In this document: piece after piece, positions 1 through 12,393 of the stretch
Numbering within the stretch: the first letter of the stretch is position 1
Layout of the letters: each line of letters begins with the position of its first letter
Origin: Eurosta solidaginis
Taxonomy: Eukaryota; Arthropoda; Insecta; Diptera; Tephritidae
Assembly (NCBI RefSeq): GCF_040869045.1
Contig: NC_090321.1
Span: forward strand, 184,359,596 to 184,423,595
Length of the DNA: 64,000 nt
Reading direction: 5' to 3'
The notes under the pieces: generated by a model
What the model was told of the DNA's origin: nothing
The model's database searches: none
Seen by the model: the letters and a program-made list of their open reading frames with translations, nothing else
Position numbers and translations under genes: made by a program

Positions 1-1478
1 ATATTGAGATATCTTTATGAAATTTGGTACGTAGCTTCCTGGTCACTCATCTCAGATCGCTATTTAAAATGAACGATATCGGACTATAATCACGCCCGCT
101 TTTTCGATATCGAAAATTTCGAAAACCCGAAAAAGTGCGATAATTCATTACCAAAGACGGATAAAGCAATGAAACTTGGTATGTGAGTTGAACTTATGAT
201 GTAGAATAGAAAACTAGTAAAATTTTGGACAATGGGCCCCGCCAACTTCTAAAGGAAGGTAATTTAAAAGTTTTGCAAGCTGTAATTTGGCAGTCGTTGA
301 AGATATCATGATGAAATTTGGCAGGAACTTTACTCCTGTCACTATATGTATGCTTAAAAAAATTAGAAAAATCGGAGAGCGACCACGCCCACTTTAAAAA
401 AAAAATATTTAAGTCAAATTTTAACAAAAATTTAATATCTTTACAGTATATAAGTAAATTATGTCAACTTTCACTTCCAGTAATGATATGGTGCAACAAA
501 AATAAAAGAAAATTTCAAAATGGGCGTGGCTCCGCCCTTTTTCATTTAATTTGTCTAGGATACTTTTAGTGCCATAAGTCGAACAAAACTTTACCAATCC
601 TTGTGAAATTTGGTAGGGGCTTAGATCCTAGGACGATAACTGTTTTCTGTGAAAAAGGGCGAAATCGGTTGAAGCCACGCCTAGTTTTTGTACACAGTCG
701 ACCGTCTGTCCTTCCGCTCGGCTGTTAACACGATAACTTGAGCAAAAACCGATATATCTTTACTAAACTCAGTTCACATACTTATCTGAACTCACTTTGT
801 ATTGGTATACAAAATGGTCGAAATCCGACTATGACCACGTCCACTTTTTCGATATCGCAAATTACGAAAAATGCCATAATTCTATACCAAATACGAAAAA
901 AGACGAAACATTGGATTGGTTTATTGACGCAAAATATACCTTTAGGAAAAAATTTTGTAAAATGGGTGTGACACCTACCATATTAAGTAGAATAAAATGA
1001 AAAAGTTCTGCTGGGCGAAACCAAAAGCCCTTGGAATCTTGGCAGGAATACTGTTCGTGGTATTACATATACAAATAAATCATCGGTACCCGGCAGATGA
1101 TGTTCTGGATCACACTGCTCCACATTTTGGTCGATATCTCGAAAACGCCTTCGCATATACAACTAAGGGACACTCCCTTTAAAACCCTCATTAATACCTT
1201 TAATTTGATATCCATAACTTACAAACAAATTCTAGAGTCAGCCCTGGTCCACCTTTATGGCGATATCCCTAAATGGCGTCCACCTATAGGACTATGGCCC
1301 ACTCCCTCTTAAAATACTCTTTAGTACCTTCCATTTTATACACATGTCATACAAATACATTCCAGGGTTACCCTAGGTTAATTTTCCTACATGGTGATTT
1401 TCCCTTATTTTGTCTCCATAGCTCTCAGCTGAGTATGTAGTGTTCAGTTACACCCGAGCTTAGCCTTCCTTACTTGTT
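1..1478 (+). mobile_element. Family-1 interspersed element, copy A (5' end outside window)
   Basis: Non-coding repeat that matches the copy at 2193-9743 almost throughout: the ATCTTTATGAAATTTGGTAC module near the start, repeated TTTTTCGATATCG and 'GGGCGTGGC' motifs, then about two degenerate units of the 130-bp repeat at 1110-1370. It ends with the family terminus: CAGCTGAGTATG, a GTTC...GAGC hairpin at about 1441-1460, and TTACTTGTT at about 1470-1478. No coding capacity is visible; the short reading frames here are chance. The two-unit internal repeat looks like the unexpanded state of the array in copy B. Confidence 0.8.
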
Positions 1479-2192
1479 CAGTTTAAATCTGATATAGTTT
1501 TTTTCTTTGTTTTCTTTGTTGTTTAGCTGAATATACGAGAATTAACTGTAAAATTTTCAAATATTTCAAAAGCTCTTTTATAGAGGCGTTGATGATATTT
1601 TGAATATTCTCTAGTACATCCAGGTGCAATGAAAAATTCAATGCAGACCACCTTAATATTAATATTAAGAACTCTATTTTTTGAGGCAAATTTCGAAGTC
1701 TAAACAAAATTTGGGCATAGTTGCGAGGCTGTCAGTGGCGAATAAAGCCAAAGCAATTTCCCTCCACTTTAAATAGTTCATTGGTTAATGACATCAAGAC
1801 AGCACATGTGATACTTGTGATAATCTATGGTTCAAAAAACTAATAAAACTTTTTGATAAAAAGGCAATTTGCAGCAACAATGCGTATTTTTTTATTAAAA
1901 GACGAAAAGAGAAATCTGCAGTGACTCAGCATGTTACCTACAAAATTCCAACAAATGTACAATCAATTTCAAACCAATAGTTGCAAACAGATTATGTGTC
2001 AAAGTTTTTCAACACGATGGCCAAACCAAAAATGATTATGATTCATTTGACCGTGACATTCAATCGAAATTTGTTGACATTTTGATAGCAATTATATAAG
2101 CTATTATGCTACATATTTATACTTGAGGTATTTCCATATGAATGCGTGTACGTAAATATCTCTGAATGTTATACGAATTATAATAGTATTGA
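1479..2192. other. Unannotated spacer
   Basis: AT-rich sequence between two family-1 copies. I see no coding signal, RNA gene or repeat that I recognise. Confidence 0.5.
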
Positions 2193-5100
2193 TTTTTATA
2201 CTCAGTTGAGCAGAGCTCACAGAGTATATTAACTTTGATTGCATAACGGTTGGTTGTACAGGTATAAAGGAATCGAGATAGATATAGACTTCCATATATC
2301 AAAATCATCAGTATCGAAAAAAAATTCGATTGAGCCATGTCCGTCCGTCCGTCCGTCCGTCTGCCCGTTACCACGATAACTTGAGTAAATTTTGAGGTAT
2401 CTTGATGAAATTTGGTACGTAGATTCCTGGGCACTCATCTCAGATCGCTATTTAAAATGAACGATATCGGACAATAACCAGGCCCATTTTTTCGATATCG
2501 AAAATTTCGAAAAATCGAAAAAGTGCGATAATTCATTACCAAATACGCATTAAGCGATGAAACTTGGTAGGTGAGTTGAGCTTATGACGCAGAATAGAAA
2601 ACTAGTAAAATCTTGGACAATGGGCGTGGCACTGCCCACTATTAAATGAAGGTAATTTAGAAGTTTTGCAAGCTGTAATTTGGCAGTCGTTGAAGATATC
2701 ATAATGAAATTTGGCAGGAACGTTAATGTTATTCCTATATATCTGCTAAATAAAAATTAGCAAAATCGGAGTACGACCACGCCCACTTTTAAAAATTTTT
2801 TTTTTTAATTCAAATTTTAAAAGAAAATTTAATATCTTTACAGCATATAAGTAAATTATGCCAACATTCAACTCCAGTAATGATATGGTGCAACAAAATA
2901 CAAAAATAAAAGAAAATTTCTAAATGGGCGTGGCTCCGCCCTTTTTCATTTAATTTGTCTAGGATGCTTTTAATGCCATAAGTCGAACAAAAATTAACCA
3001 ATCCTTGTAAAATTTGGTAGTGGCTTAGCTCCTAGGACGATAACTGTTTTCTGTGAAAAAGGGCGAAATCGGTTGAAGCCACGCCCAGTTTTTATACACA
3101 GTTGACCGTCTGTCGTTCCGCTCGGCCGTTAACACGATAACTTGAGCAAAAATCGATATATCTTTACTAAACTCAGTTCACGTACTTACCTGAACTCACT
3201 TTGCATTGGTGTAAAAAACGGCCGAAATCCGACTATGACCACGCCCACTTTTTCGATATCGAAAATTACGAAAAATGAAAAAAATGCCATAATTATATAC
3301 CAAATACAAAAAAAGGAATGAAACATGGTAATTGTATTGGTCTATTGACGCAAAATATAACTTTAGAAAAAACTTGGTAAAATGGGTGTGACACCTACTA
3401 TATTAAGTAGAAGAAAATGAAAAAGTTTTGCAGGGCGAAATCAAAAGCCCTTGGAATCTTGGAAGGAATACTGTACGTGGTATTACATATATAAATAAAT
3501 TAGCGGTACCCGACAGATGGTGTTCTGGATCACCCTGGTCCACATTTTGGTAGATATCTCGAAAACGCTTTCACATATACAACTAAGGGCCACTCCCTTT
3601 TAAAACCCACATTAATATCTTTAATTTGATACCCATATCGTACAAACACATTCTAGAGTCACCCCTGGTCCACGTTTATGGAGATATCTCGAAAGGTGTC
3701 CACATTTAGAACTAAGGCCCACTCCTTTTTAAAATACTCATTAACCCCTTTCATTTGATCCCATATCGTACAAACAAATTCTAGAATCACCCCTGGTCCA
3801 CCTTTATGTCGATATCTCGAAAAGGCGTGCACCTATATAACTAAGGCCCACGCCCTTTTAAAATACTCATTAACACCTTTCATTTGATACCCATATCGTA
3901 TAAACAAATTCTAGAGTCACCCCTGGTCCACCTTCATGTCGATATCTCGAAAAGGCGTCCACCTATAGAACTAAAGCCCACGCCTTTTTAAAATACTCAT
4001 TAACACCTTTCATTTAATACCCATATCGTACAAACAAATTCTAGAGTCACCCCTGGTCCACCTTCATGTCGATATCTCGAAAAGGCGTCCACCTTTAAAA
4101 CTAAGGCCCACGTCCTTTTAAAATACTCATTAACACCTTTCATTTGATACCCATATCGCACAAACAAATTCTAGAGTCACCCCTGGTCCACCTTTATGTC
4201 GATATCTCGAAAAGGCGTCCACCTTTAAAACTAAGGCCCACGTCCTTTTAAAATACTCATTAACACCTTTCATTTGATACCCATATCGTATAAACAAATT
4301 CTAGAGTCACCCCTGGTCCACCTTCATGTCGATATCTCGAAAAGGCGTCCACCTATAGGACTAAGGCCCACGCCTTTTTAAAATACTCATTAACACCTTT
4401 CATTTGATACCCATATCGTAGAAACAAATTCTAGAGTCACCCCTGGTCCACCTTTATGTCGATATCTCGAAAAGGCGTCCACCTTTAAAACTAAGGCCCA
4501 AGTCCTTTTAAAATACTCATTAACACCTTTCATTTGATACCCATATCGCACAAACAAATTCTAGAGTCACCCCTGGTCCACCTTCATGTCGATATCTCGA
4601 AAAGGCGTCCACCTATAGAACTAAGGCCCACGCCTTTTTAAAATACTCATTAACACCTTTCATTTGATACCCATATCGTACAAACAAATTTTAGAGTCAC
4701 CCCTGGTCCACCTTTATGTCGATATCTCGAAAAGGCGTCCACCTATAGGACTAAAGCCCACGCCTTTTTAAAATACTCATTAACACCTTTCATTTGATAC
4801 CCATATCGCACAAACAAATTCTAGAGTCACCCCTGGTCCACCTTCATGTCGATATCTCGAAAAGGCGTCCACCTATAGGACTAAGGCCCACGCCTTTTTA
4901 AAATACTCATTAACACCTTTCATTTGATACCCATATCGTACAAACAAATTCTAGAGTCACCCCTGGTCCACCTTTATGTCGATATCTCGAAAAGGCGTCC
5001 ACCTTTAAAACTAAGGCCCACGTCCTTTTAAAATACTCATTAACACCTTTCATTTGATACCCATATCGCACAAACAAATTCTAGAGTCACCCCTGGTCCA

Positions 5101-8100
5101 CCTTCATGTCGATATCTCGAAAAGGCGTCCACCTATAGAACTAAGGCCCAGGCCTTTTTAAAATACTCATTAATACCTTTCATTTGATACCCATATCGTA
5201 CAAACAAATTCTAGAGTCACCCCTGGTCCACCTTTATGTCGATATCTCGAAAAGGCGTGCACCTATATAACTAAGGCCCACGCCCTTTTAAAATACTCAT
5301 TAACACCTTTCATTTGATACCCATATCGTATAAACAAATTCTAGAGTCACCCCTGGTCCACCTTCATGTCGATATCTCGAAAAGGCGTCCACCTATAGGA
5401 CTAAGGCCCACGCCTTTTTAAAATACTCATTAACACCTTTCATTTGATACCCATATCGTACAAACAAATTCTAGAGTCACCCCTGGTCCACCTTTATGTC
5501 GATATCTCGAAAAGGCGTCCACCTTTAAAACTAAGGCCCACGTCCTTTTAAAATACTCATTAACACCTTTCATTTGATACCCATACCGCACAAACAAATT
5601 CTAGAGTCACCCTTGATCCACCTTTATGTCGATATCTCGAAAAGGCGTCCACCTTTAAAACTAAGGCCCACGCCCTTTTAAAATACTCATTAACACCTTT
5701 CATTTGATACCCATATCGTATAAACAAATTCTAGAGTCACCCCTGGTCCACCTTCATGTCGATATCTCGAAAAGGCGTCCACCTATAGGACTAAGGCCCA
5801 CGCCTTTTTAAAATACTCATTAACACCTTTCATTTGATACCCATATCGTACAAACAAATTCTAGAGTCACCCCTGGTCCACCTTTATGTCGATATCTCGA
5901 AAAGGCGTCCACCTTTAAAACTAAGGCCCACGTCCTTTTAAAATACTCATTAACACCTTTCATTTGATACCCATACCGCACAAACAAATTCTAGAGTCAC
6001 CCTTGATCCACCTTCATGTCGATATCTCGAAAAGGCGTCCACCTATAGGACTAAGGCCCACGCCTTTTTAAAATACTCATTAACACCTTTCATTTGATAC
6101 CCATACCGCACAAACAAATTCTAGAGTCACCCCTGGTCCACCTTTATGTCGATATCTCGAAAAGACGTCCACCTTTAAAACTAAGGCCCACGTCCTTTTA
6201 AAATACTCATTAACACCTTTCATTTGATACCCATATCGCACAAACAAATTCTAGAGTCACCCCTGGTCCACCTTCATGTCGATATCTCGAAAAGGCGTCC
6301 ACCTATAGAACTAAGGCCCAGGCCTTTTTAAAATACTCATTAATACCTTTCATTTGATACCCATATCGTACAAACAAATTCTAGAGTCACCCCTGGTCCA
6401 CCTTTATGTCGATATCTCGAAAAGGCGTGCACCTATATAACTAAGGCCCACGCCCTTTTAAAATACTCATTAACACCTTTCATTTGATACCCATATCGTA
6501 TAAACAAATTCTAGAGTCACCCCTGGTCCACCTTCATGTCGATATCTCGAAAAGGCGTCCACCTATAGGACTAAGGCCCACGCCTTTTTAAAATACTCAT
6601 TAACACCTTTCATTTGATACCCATATCGTACAAACAAATTCTAGAGTCACCCCTGGTCCACCTTTATGTCGATATCTCGAAAAGGCGTCCACCTTTAAAA
6701 CTAAGGCCCACGTCCTTTTAAAATACTCATTAACACCTTTCATTTGATACCCATACCGCACAAACAAATTCTAGAGTCACCCCTGGTCCACCTTCATGTC
6801 GATATCTCGAAAAGGCGTCCACCTATAGAACTAAGGCCCACGCCTTTTTAAAATACTCATTAACACCTTTCATTTGATACCCTTATCGTACAAACAAATT
6901 CTAGAGTCACCCCTGGTCCACCTCTATGTCTATATCTCGAAAAGGCGTCCACCTTTAAAACTAAGGCCCACGTCCTTTTAAAATACTCATTAACACCTTT
7001 CATTTGATACCCATATCGCACAAACAAATTCTAGAGTCACCCCTGGTCCACCTTCATGTCGATATCTCGAAAAGGCGTCCACCTATAGAACTAAGGCCCA
7101 CGCCTTTTTAAAATACTCATTAACACCTTTCATTTGATACCCATATCGTACAAACAAATTCTAGAGTCACCCCTGGTCCACCTTCATGTCGATATCTCGA
7201 AAAGGCGTCCACCTATAGAACTAAGGCCCACGCCTTTTTAAAATACTCATTAACACCTTTCATTTGATACCCATATCGTACAAACAAATTCTAGAATCAC
7301 CCCTGGTCCACCTTTATGTCGATATCTCGAAAAGGCGTGCACCTATATAACTAAGGCCCACGCCCTTTTAAAATACTCATTAACACCTTTTATTTGATAC
7401 CCATATCGTACAAACAAATTCTAGAGTCACCCCTGGTCCACCTTTATGTCGATATCTCGAAAAGGCGTCCACCTTTAAAACTAAGGCCCACGTCCTTTTA
7501 AAATACTCATTAACACCTTTCATTTGATACCCATATCGCACAAACAAATTCTAGAGTCACCCCTGGTCCACCTTCATGTCGATATCTCAAAAAGGCGTCC
7601 ACCTATAGAACTAAGGCCCAGGCCTTTTTAAAATACTCATTAACACCTTTCATTTGATACCCATATCGTACAAACAAATTCTAGAGTCACCCCTGGTCCA
7701 CCTTTATGTCGATATCTAGAAAAGGCGTGCACCTATATAACTAAGGCCCACGCCCTTTTAAAATACTCATTAACACCTTTCATTTGATACCCATATCGTA
7801 TAAACAAATTCTAGAGTCACCCCTGGTCCACCTTCATGTCGATATCTCGAAAAGGCGTCCACCTATAGGACTAAGGCCCACGCCTTTTTAAAATACTCAT
7901 TAACGCCTTTCATTTGATACCCATATCGTACAAACAAATTCTAGAGTCACCCCTGGTCCACCTTTATGCCGATATCTCGAAAAGGCGTCCACCTTTAAAA
8001 CTAAGGCCCACGTCCTTTTAAAATACTCATTAACACCTTTCATTTGATACCCATACCGCACAAACAAATTCTAGAGTCACCCTTGGTCCACCTTCATGTC

Positions 8101-9743
8101 GATATCTCGAAAAGGCGTCCACCTATAGAACTAAGGCCCACGCCTTTTTAAAATACTCATTAACACCTTTCATTTGATACCCATATCGTACAAACAAATT
8201 CTAGAGTCACCCCTGGTCCACCTTTATGTCGATATCTCGAAAAGGCGTACACCTTTAAAACTAAGGCCCACGTCCTTTTAAAATACTCATTAACACCTTT
8301 CATTTGATACCCATATCGCACAAACAAATTCTAGAGTCACCCCTGGTCCACCTTCATGTCGATATCTCGAAAAGGCGTCCACCTATAGAACTAAGGCCCA
8401 CGCCTTTTTAAAATACTCATTAACACCTTTCATTTGATACCCATATCGTACAAACAAATTCTAGAGTCACCCCTGGTCCACCTTCATGTCGATATCTCGA
8501 AAAGGCGTCCACCTATAGAACTAAGGCCCACGCCTTTTTAAAATACTCATTAACACCTTTCATTTGATCCCCATATCGTACAAACAAATTCTAGAATCAC
8601 CCCTGGTCCACCTTTATGTCGATATCTCGAAAAGGCGTGCACCTATATAACTAAGGCCCACGCCCTTTTAAAATACTCATTAACACCTTTCATTTGATAC
8701 CCATATCGTACAAACAAATTCTAGAGTCACCCCTGGTCCACCTTTATGTCGATATCTCGAAAAGGCGTCCACCTTTAAAACTAAGGCCCACGTCCTTTTA
8801 AAATACTCATTAACACCTTTCATTTGATACCCATATCGCACAAACAAATTCTAGAGTCACCCCTGGTCCACCTTCATGTCGATATCTCGAAAAGGCGTCC
8901 ACCTATAGAACTAAGGCCCACTCCCTTTTAAAATAATCATTAACACCTTTCATTTGATACCCATATCGTATAAACAAATTCTAGAGTCACCCCTGGTTCA
9001 CCTTTATGTCGATATCTTGAAAAGGCGTCCACCTATAGAACTAAGGCCCACGCCCTTTTAAAATACTCATTAACACCTTTCATTTGATACCCATATTGTA
9101 CAAACGCATTCTAGAGTCACCCCTGGTCCACGTTTATGGCGATATCCCGGAAAGGCGTCCACCCATAGAACAAAGGCCCACTCCCTTTTAAAACACTTAT
9201 TACACTTTTCGTTTGACGCCCATATTGTACAAACGCATTCTAGAGTCAACCCAGGTCCACTTTTATAACGATATTCCGAAATGCGTCCACCTATAGAACT
9301 TAGGCCCACTCCCTTTTAAAATACTCATTAACACCTTTCATTTGATACCCATATTGTACAAACGCATTCTAGAGTCACCCCTGGTCCACGTTTATGGCGA
9401 TATCCCGGAAAGGCGTCCACCCATAGAACAAAGGCCCACTCTTTTTTAAAATTATCATTAACACATTTCATTTGATACCCATATCGTACAAACAAATTCT
9501 CGAGTCAGGCCTGGTCCACCTTTATGGCGATATCCCTAAATGGCGTCCATCTATAGATCTATGGCCCACTTCCTCTTAAAATACTCTTTAATACCTTCCA
9601 TTTGATACACATGTCATACAAACACATTCCAGGGTTACCCTAGGTTCCTTTTACAACATGGTGATTTCCCTTACTTTGTCTCCACAGCTCTCAACTGAGT
9701 ATTTAATGTTCGGTTACACCCGAACTTAGGCTTCCTTACTTGT
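2193..9743 (+). mobile_element. Family-1 interspersed element, copy B, with giant internal minisatellite
   Basis: Complete element. The 5' end is TTTTTATACTCAGTTGAGC. Next comes the conserved 'aactttgattgcataacggt' module, a (GTCC)n run at about 2340-2360, and the ATCTTGATGAAATTTGGTAC module. The body runs to about 3530 and the internal tandem array to about 9640. The 3' end holds CAACTGAGTATTTAATG, a hairpin (GTTCGGTTACACCCGAAC) at about 9709-9726 and TTACTTGTTT. The start and end carry subterminal inverted repeats (ATAC[CT]CAG.TG versus CA.CTG[GA]GTAT). There is no open reading frame of interest. The layout (subterminal inverted repeats, central minisatellite, 3' hairpin, no clear target duplication) fits non-autonomous Helentron-associated elements of the DINE-1/HINE type; that class is an inference. 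The array makes this copy about five times longer than copies A and C. Confidence 0.85.
3528..9640 (+). repeat. 130-bp minisatellite array, about 46 units, with higher-order structure
   Basis: Direct tandem repeat with an exact 130-bp period, visible because each unit start shifts by ten columns every two lines. Each unit contains CTAGAGTCACCCCTGGTCCA, GATATCTCGAAAAGGCGT, CTAAGGCCCACG and TTTCATTTGATACCCATATC. Units differ at a few diagnostic positions: CTTTATG or CTTCATG; ACCTATATAA, ACCTATAGAA, ACCTATAGGA or ACCTTTAAAA; and GCCCTTTTA, GCCTTTTTA, GTCCTTTTA or an AGGCC variant. These variants are arranged in repeating order. The units are most uniform from about 3800 to 8930 and degenerate at both ends, as expected for unequal crossing-over. 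Confidence 0.95.
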
Positions 9744-9889
9744 TTTTTTTTTTTGTTTTTTCTTTTTTTGTTAAAAAACTCAAAACGGACAAAACTGAAA
9801 GAAAGTTCGAGAGTTAACTGACCATGTTTTAAGTAATATGAAGTAGAACCGTTCTTCTTTCTCTGGATAAGATAGAAAAGGAAGAAGGT

Positions 9890-10430
9890 TGTACTTGCTG
9901 TAAATGCAGACAACACGAAGTACTTGCTGTCATCCAAGAAAGAATCGGCGCCTTCGCGCCTTGCCAGCCACCGCACTGTTGATGGATATAAACGCCATAC
10001 TTTAAAGGATTCCGCCTAATGGGAAGCGGCATTAACATAAAAAACAAGGTGAGCTTAGAAATAAAACGGGGAATAACTCTTGCCAACAAGTGCTACTTTG
10101 GACTGAGTAGGTTGAAAAGTAAATTTGTCTCAACGAACAGAAATCCGCTCTACAAATTGTTCATCATACATGTCCTGATGTATGGCTCGGAATCATATTC
10201 GAAGTCGAGAGAAGCTGAGATGGCTCTTCGAGTGTTCGATAGAAAAGTTCTCTGGAAGATTTATTGTCCTGTCCGTGTTGCCGACAGCGAGTATTCAAAG
10301 AGGTGTGATGATGAGCTATATGAGCTTTACGCAGATATGACGACAGTGGAGCAAATAAAAACCCAAAAGCTTCGCTGGCTAAGTCATGTTATGCCAATGG
10401 AAGAAGACGCTACGGCACGAAAAGCGCATT
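9890..10430 (+). pseudogene. Non-LTR retrotransposon reverse transcriptase, C-terminal remnant
   Basis: The plus strand encodes a degraded C-terminal part of a LINE-type polymerase ORF. Around 9898-9990 one frame reads like the NADNTKYLLSS...HRTVDGY region. After a frameshift the frame at 10019-10462 continues as GSGINIKNKVSLEIKRGI, then LANKCYFGLSRL, the YGSES motif, FDRKVLWKIY, and KLRWLSHV.PMEEDA..RKA. These are typical of the post-palm thumb region of insect craniofacial-development-protein-2-like LINE polymerases. The catalytic palm (YADD) lies upstream in the family and is absent here. It is a dead fragment next to the end of the satellite-bearing element. Confidence 0.8.
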
Positions 10431-11105
10431 TAAACTTTTTTTTATTTTTGGTATGCGGATAAAAGTTTCAGCTTTAATATGAAACTTTTTGTACTACATT
10501 TATGACTTAACCAAATTTTTTTTGGCAGAACTTGATCGTCTAACATATATAGAAAAATGTTGTGAAAAAGAATAGTTTCTATTTTTAGATTTTTAAACTT
10601 TTGGACTTTGCTTTGAAAACGTAACACTAGAAGTGCCTACAAAGTAAAATTTTTAAATTCTATAACTTTTGGTTTTAAAACAAAACAATTTTGGGATTAT
10701 AAATTTTTGCTCAATTTAATTTAAAACTTGAACCAAAAAAGAAGGTAACTTGAGAGGTCTCCAATTTATTGAATTATTTTCAATGTTTCTTATATAAGAG
10801 TGATTGCTTTACTGAGCTGAACACGAATCTAAACTCGGAAAACACCTATCATATCACGATCTTGAGAAGAGTGGCGGTAAGACCCCAAAAGGGTAACACT
10901 ATGAACTCATTCACCCTATGCGAGGTTCTCACGGACGAGCCAGTTCAACCTAACTTAGACCCCAAAAAAGATGCCTAATGGCGTTTCGAGTTTCCCTCGG
11001 TGCCTTTTACATGAGCCTGCATTGAAATCCCTAGAACTTAAAAATCGTCAGTGAATTTTCACTACTCCAGCGACCTGGTTAAAACCTATATTGTAGAAAA
11101 AATAA
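10431..11105. other. Spacer with a small dispersed-repeat fragment at about 10885-10970
   Basis: AT-rich and without coding signal. Bases 10885-10970, read on the minus strand, match 27335-27480 on the plus strand: GGTTGAACTGGC, then 'gaacctcgcata' type blocks and a 'catagtgttacc' type block. Nothing else is recognised. Confidence 0.5.
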
Positions 11106-11245
11106 GTTAACACTTGGCGCGACTTACCTCCGAGGAGATTTAGGCCGAGCTTCTCTTCCGATTTGCGTCACGCTCCTTTTATTTTTCCCTAAAAGCTGGC
11201 GGGACGGAACCTACGCGCGCTACCACCACACCACGGCGGTCGCAG
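11106..11245 (-). mobile_element. tRNA-derived SINE, internally deleted copy
   Basis: On the minus strand the head (GCCGTGGTGTGGTGGTAGCG, with a tRNA-like A box) is joined directly to the 3' body (CCGTCCCGCCAG..., GAAGAGAAGCTCGGCC, TCCTCGGAGGTAAGTCGCGCC). The roughly 200-bp middle that holds the B box in other copies (for example 11871-12218) is missing. This is a dead copy. Confidence 0.75.
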
Positions 11246-11329
11246 AAATAACAATTATTGGTAAACATTTTAACCAAAACTAGAAACAACGGCATTAATA
11301 ACTTTCATATAAGGAGCTGAACAATAATC

Positions 11330-11790
11330 GGCTGAAATTTTAAAAAGTAATAAATTCTAAACAATCAGTTGTATGGGTATACTATATATATATATGACAG
11401 ATTTTTACGATTTTTTTAAAGCATGCTATATTTGCCGGCATATGGTAAAATTCCAAGCTTTAAGCTGTTAAAATGAGACAAAAATTACAAAAACCGTTTT
11501 ATCAAAAATTTCGGTTGCATGGGAGATATATGCTTCAGCGGTGCGGTTTGGCCGACAAATGCTGAAGACACCCAAATATACGAGCTTATCAAATTTCGTG
11601 AAGATATCTCAAAAATCTTAGGGACTAGTTTGCACTCACAGAGACAGATGAGCTTGGCTTAATCAACTCAAAACTTTATCCTAATCATTTCGGTATAATT
11701 AAGAAGATAAAAATAAAAAGAATATAAACCCACCAATTATCTATTCTTTTCCATTGACTTAAAATTCAGAGATCCGGTCCAAACGATTTG
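11330..11790 (-). mobile_element. Family-2 interspersed element, old fragment
   Basis: Diverged copy of the family at 28001-31531. It shares TATACTATATATA, the 'ttaaaatg' and 'aagctt' phrases of the minisatellite, a 'gacacccaaatatac' block, AAGATATCTCAAAAA, GGGACTAGTTTGCA and a 'catttcggtataatta' end block. The 3' hairpin end is not recognisable. Confidence 0.6.
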
Positions 11791-11870
11791 GAGATTGAGC
11801 CTAAACGAATTAAAGAAAAATCTCTGAGTGAAAAGAAAAAACTTGGATCATTTAGATATTTAAAAAAAAA

Positions 11871-12218
11871 ATGTAAGGTCCGATAACCTCCGAAGAGATC
11901 TAAGGCCGAGCTTCCCTTCCAATTTGCGTCGTGTTCCTCTTGATTTCCCTACAAATTAGCCGGACGGGACCTATATGTTTTATGCCGACTCCGAACGACA
12001 TCTGCAAGGCAGATAAGTTTTCACTGAGCGCTTTTCATGGCAGAAGTACACCCGAAGCGCTTGCCAAACACTCCCGAGTACCGACGCCGCTTAGAAAAAT
12101 TGTCTTCTTTTTGAAAAACCTTATTTCTAAAATTTTGATGTTGCTTTGCCCGGGGTGTGAACCCAGGGCATACGGTGTGGAAGGGGGAGCACGCTACCAT
12201 CACACCACGGTGGCCGCC
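11871..12218 (-). mobile_element. tRNA-derived SINE, near full length
   Basis: Read on the minus strand: GGCGGCCACCGTGGTGTGAT (tRNA-like head with A box), GGGTTCACACCCCGGGCAAA (B box), 'aacatcaaaattttag', a body with GCATAAAACATATAGGTCCC, GGAAGGGAAGCTCGGCC and a CCTTACATTT tail. The layout matches the copies at 34803-35101 and 48488-48853. RNA polymerase III promoter boxes are apparent but activity is not shown. Confidence 0.85.
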
Positions 12219-12234
12219 CCAGCTTTATTTATAG

Positions 12235-12335
12235 GAATAGTTTGGTTGCTATGGTGTGGATGCAGAGCACTTTTCTACGAAGATCATGGGTTCAAATCTT
12301 GGGAAAAGCAAAATCAAAATATTTCAGAAAAAGTG
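12235..12335 (+). mobile_element. SINE head fragment, opposite orientation to its neighbour
   Basis: A diverged SINE head on the plus strand: GGTGTGGATGCAGAGCAC (A-box-like), GGGTTCAAATCTTGGGAAAA (B box) and GCAAAATCAAAAT. It starts about 17 bp after the head of the minus-strand SINE ending at 12218, so the two heads stand back to back. Confidence 0.6.
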
Positions 12336-12393
12336 GAATATAGAAAATGTACGAATATTTGTATTTTTACCTCAGTTAATTTTTCAATATATT

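Noticed and set aside
9070..9309. 79-codon minus-strand frame
   Set aside because: Lies within the degenerate end of the 130-bp array and repeats its own sequence.
3528..9640. Possible CRISPR-like array
   Set aside because: The repeats are 130 bp, directly contiguous, have no unique spacers and lie in a eukaryotic genome.
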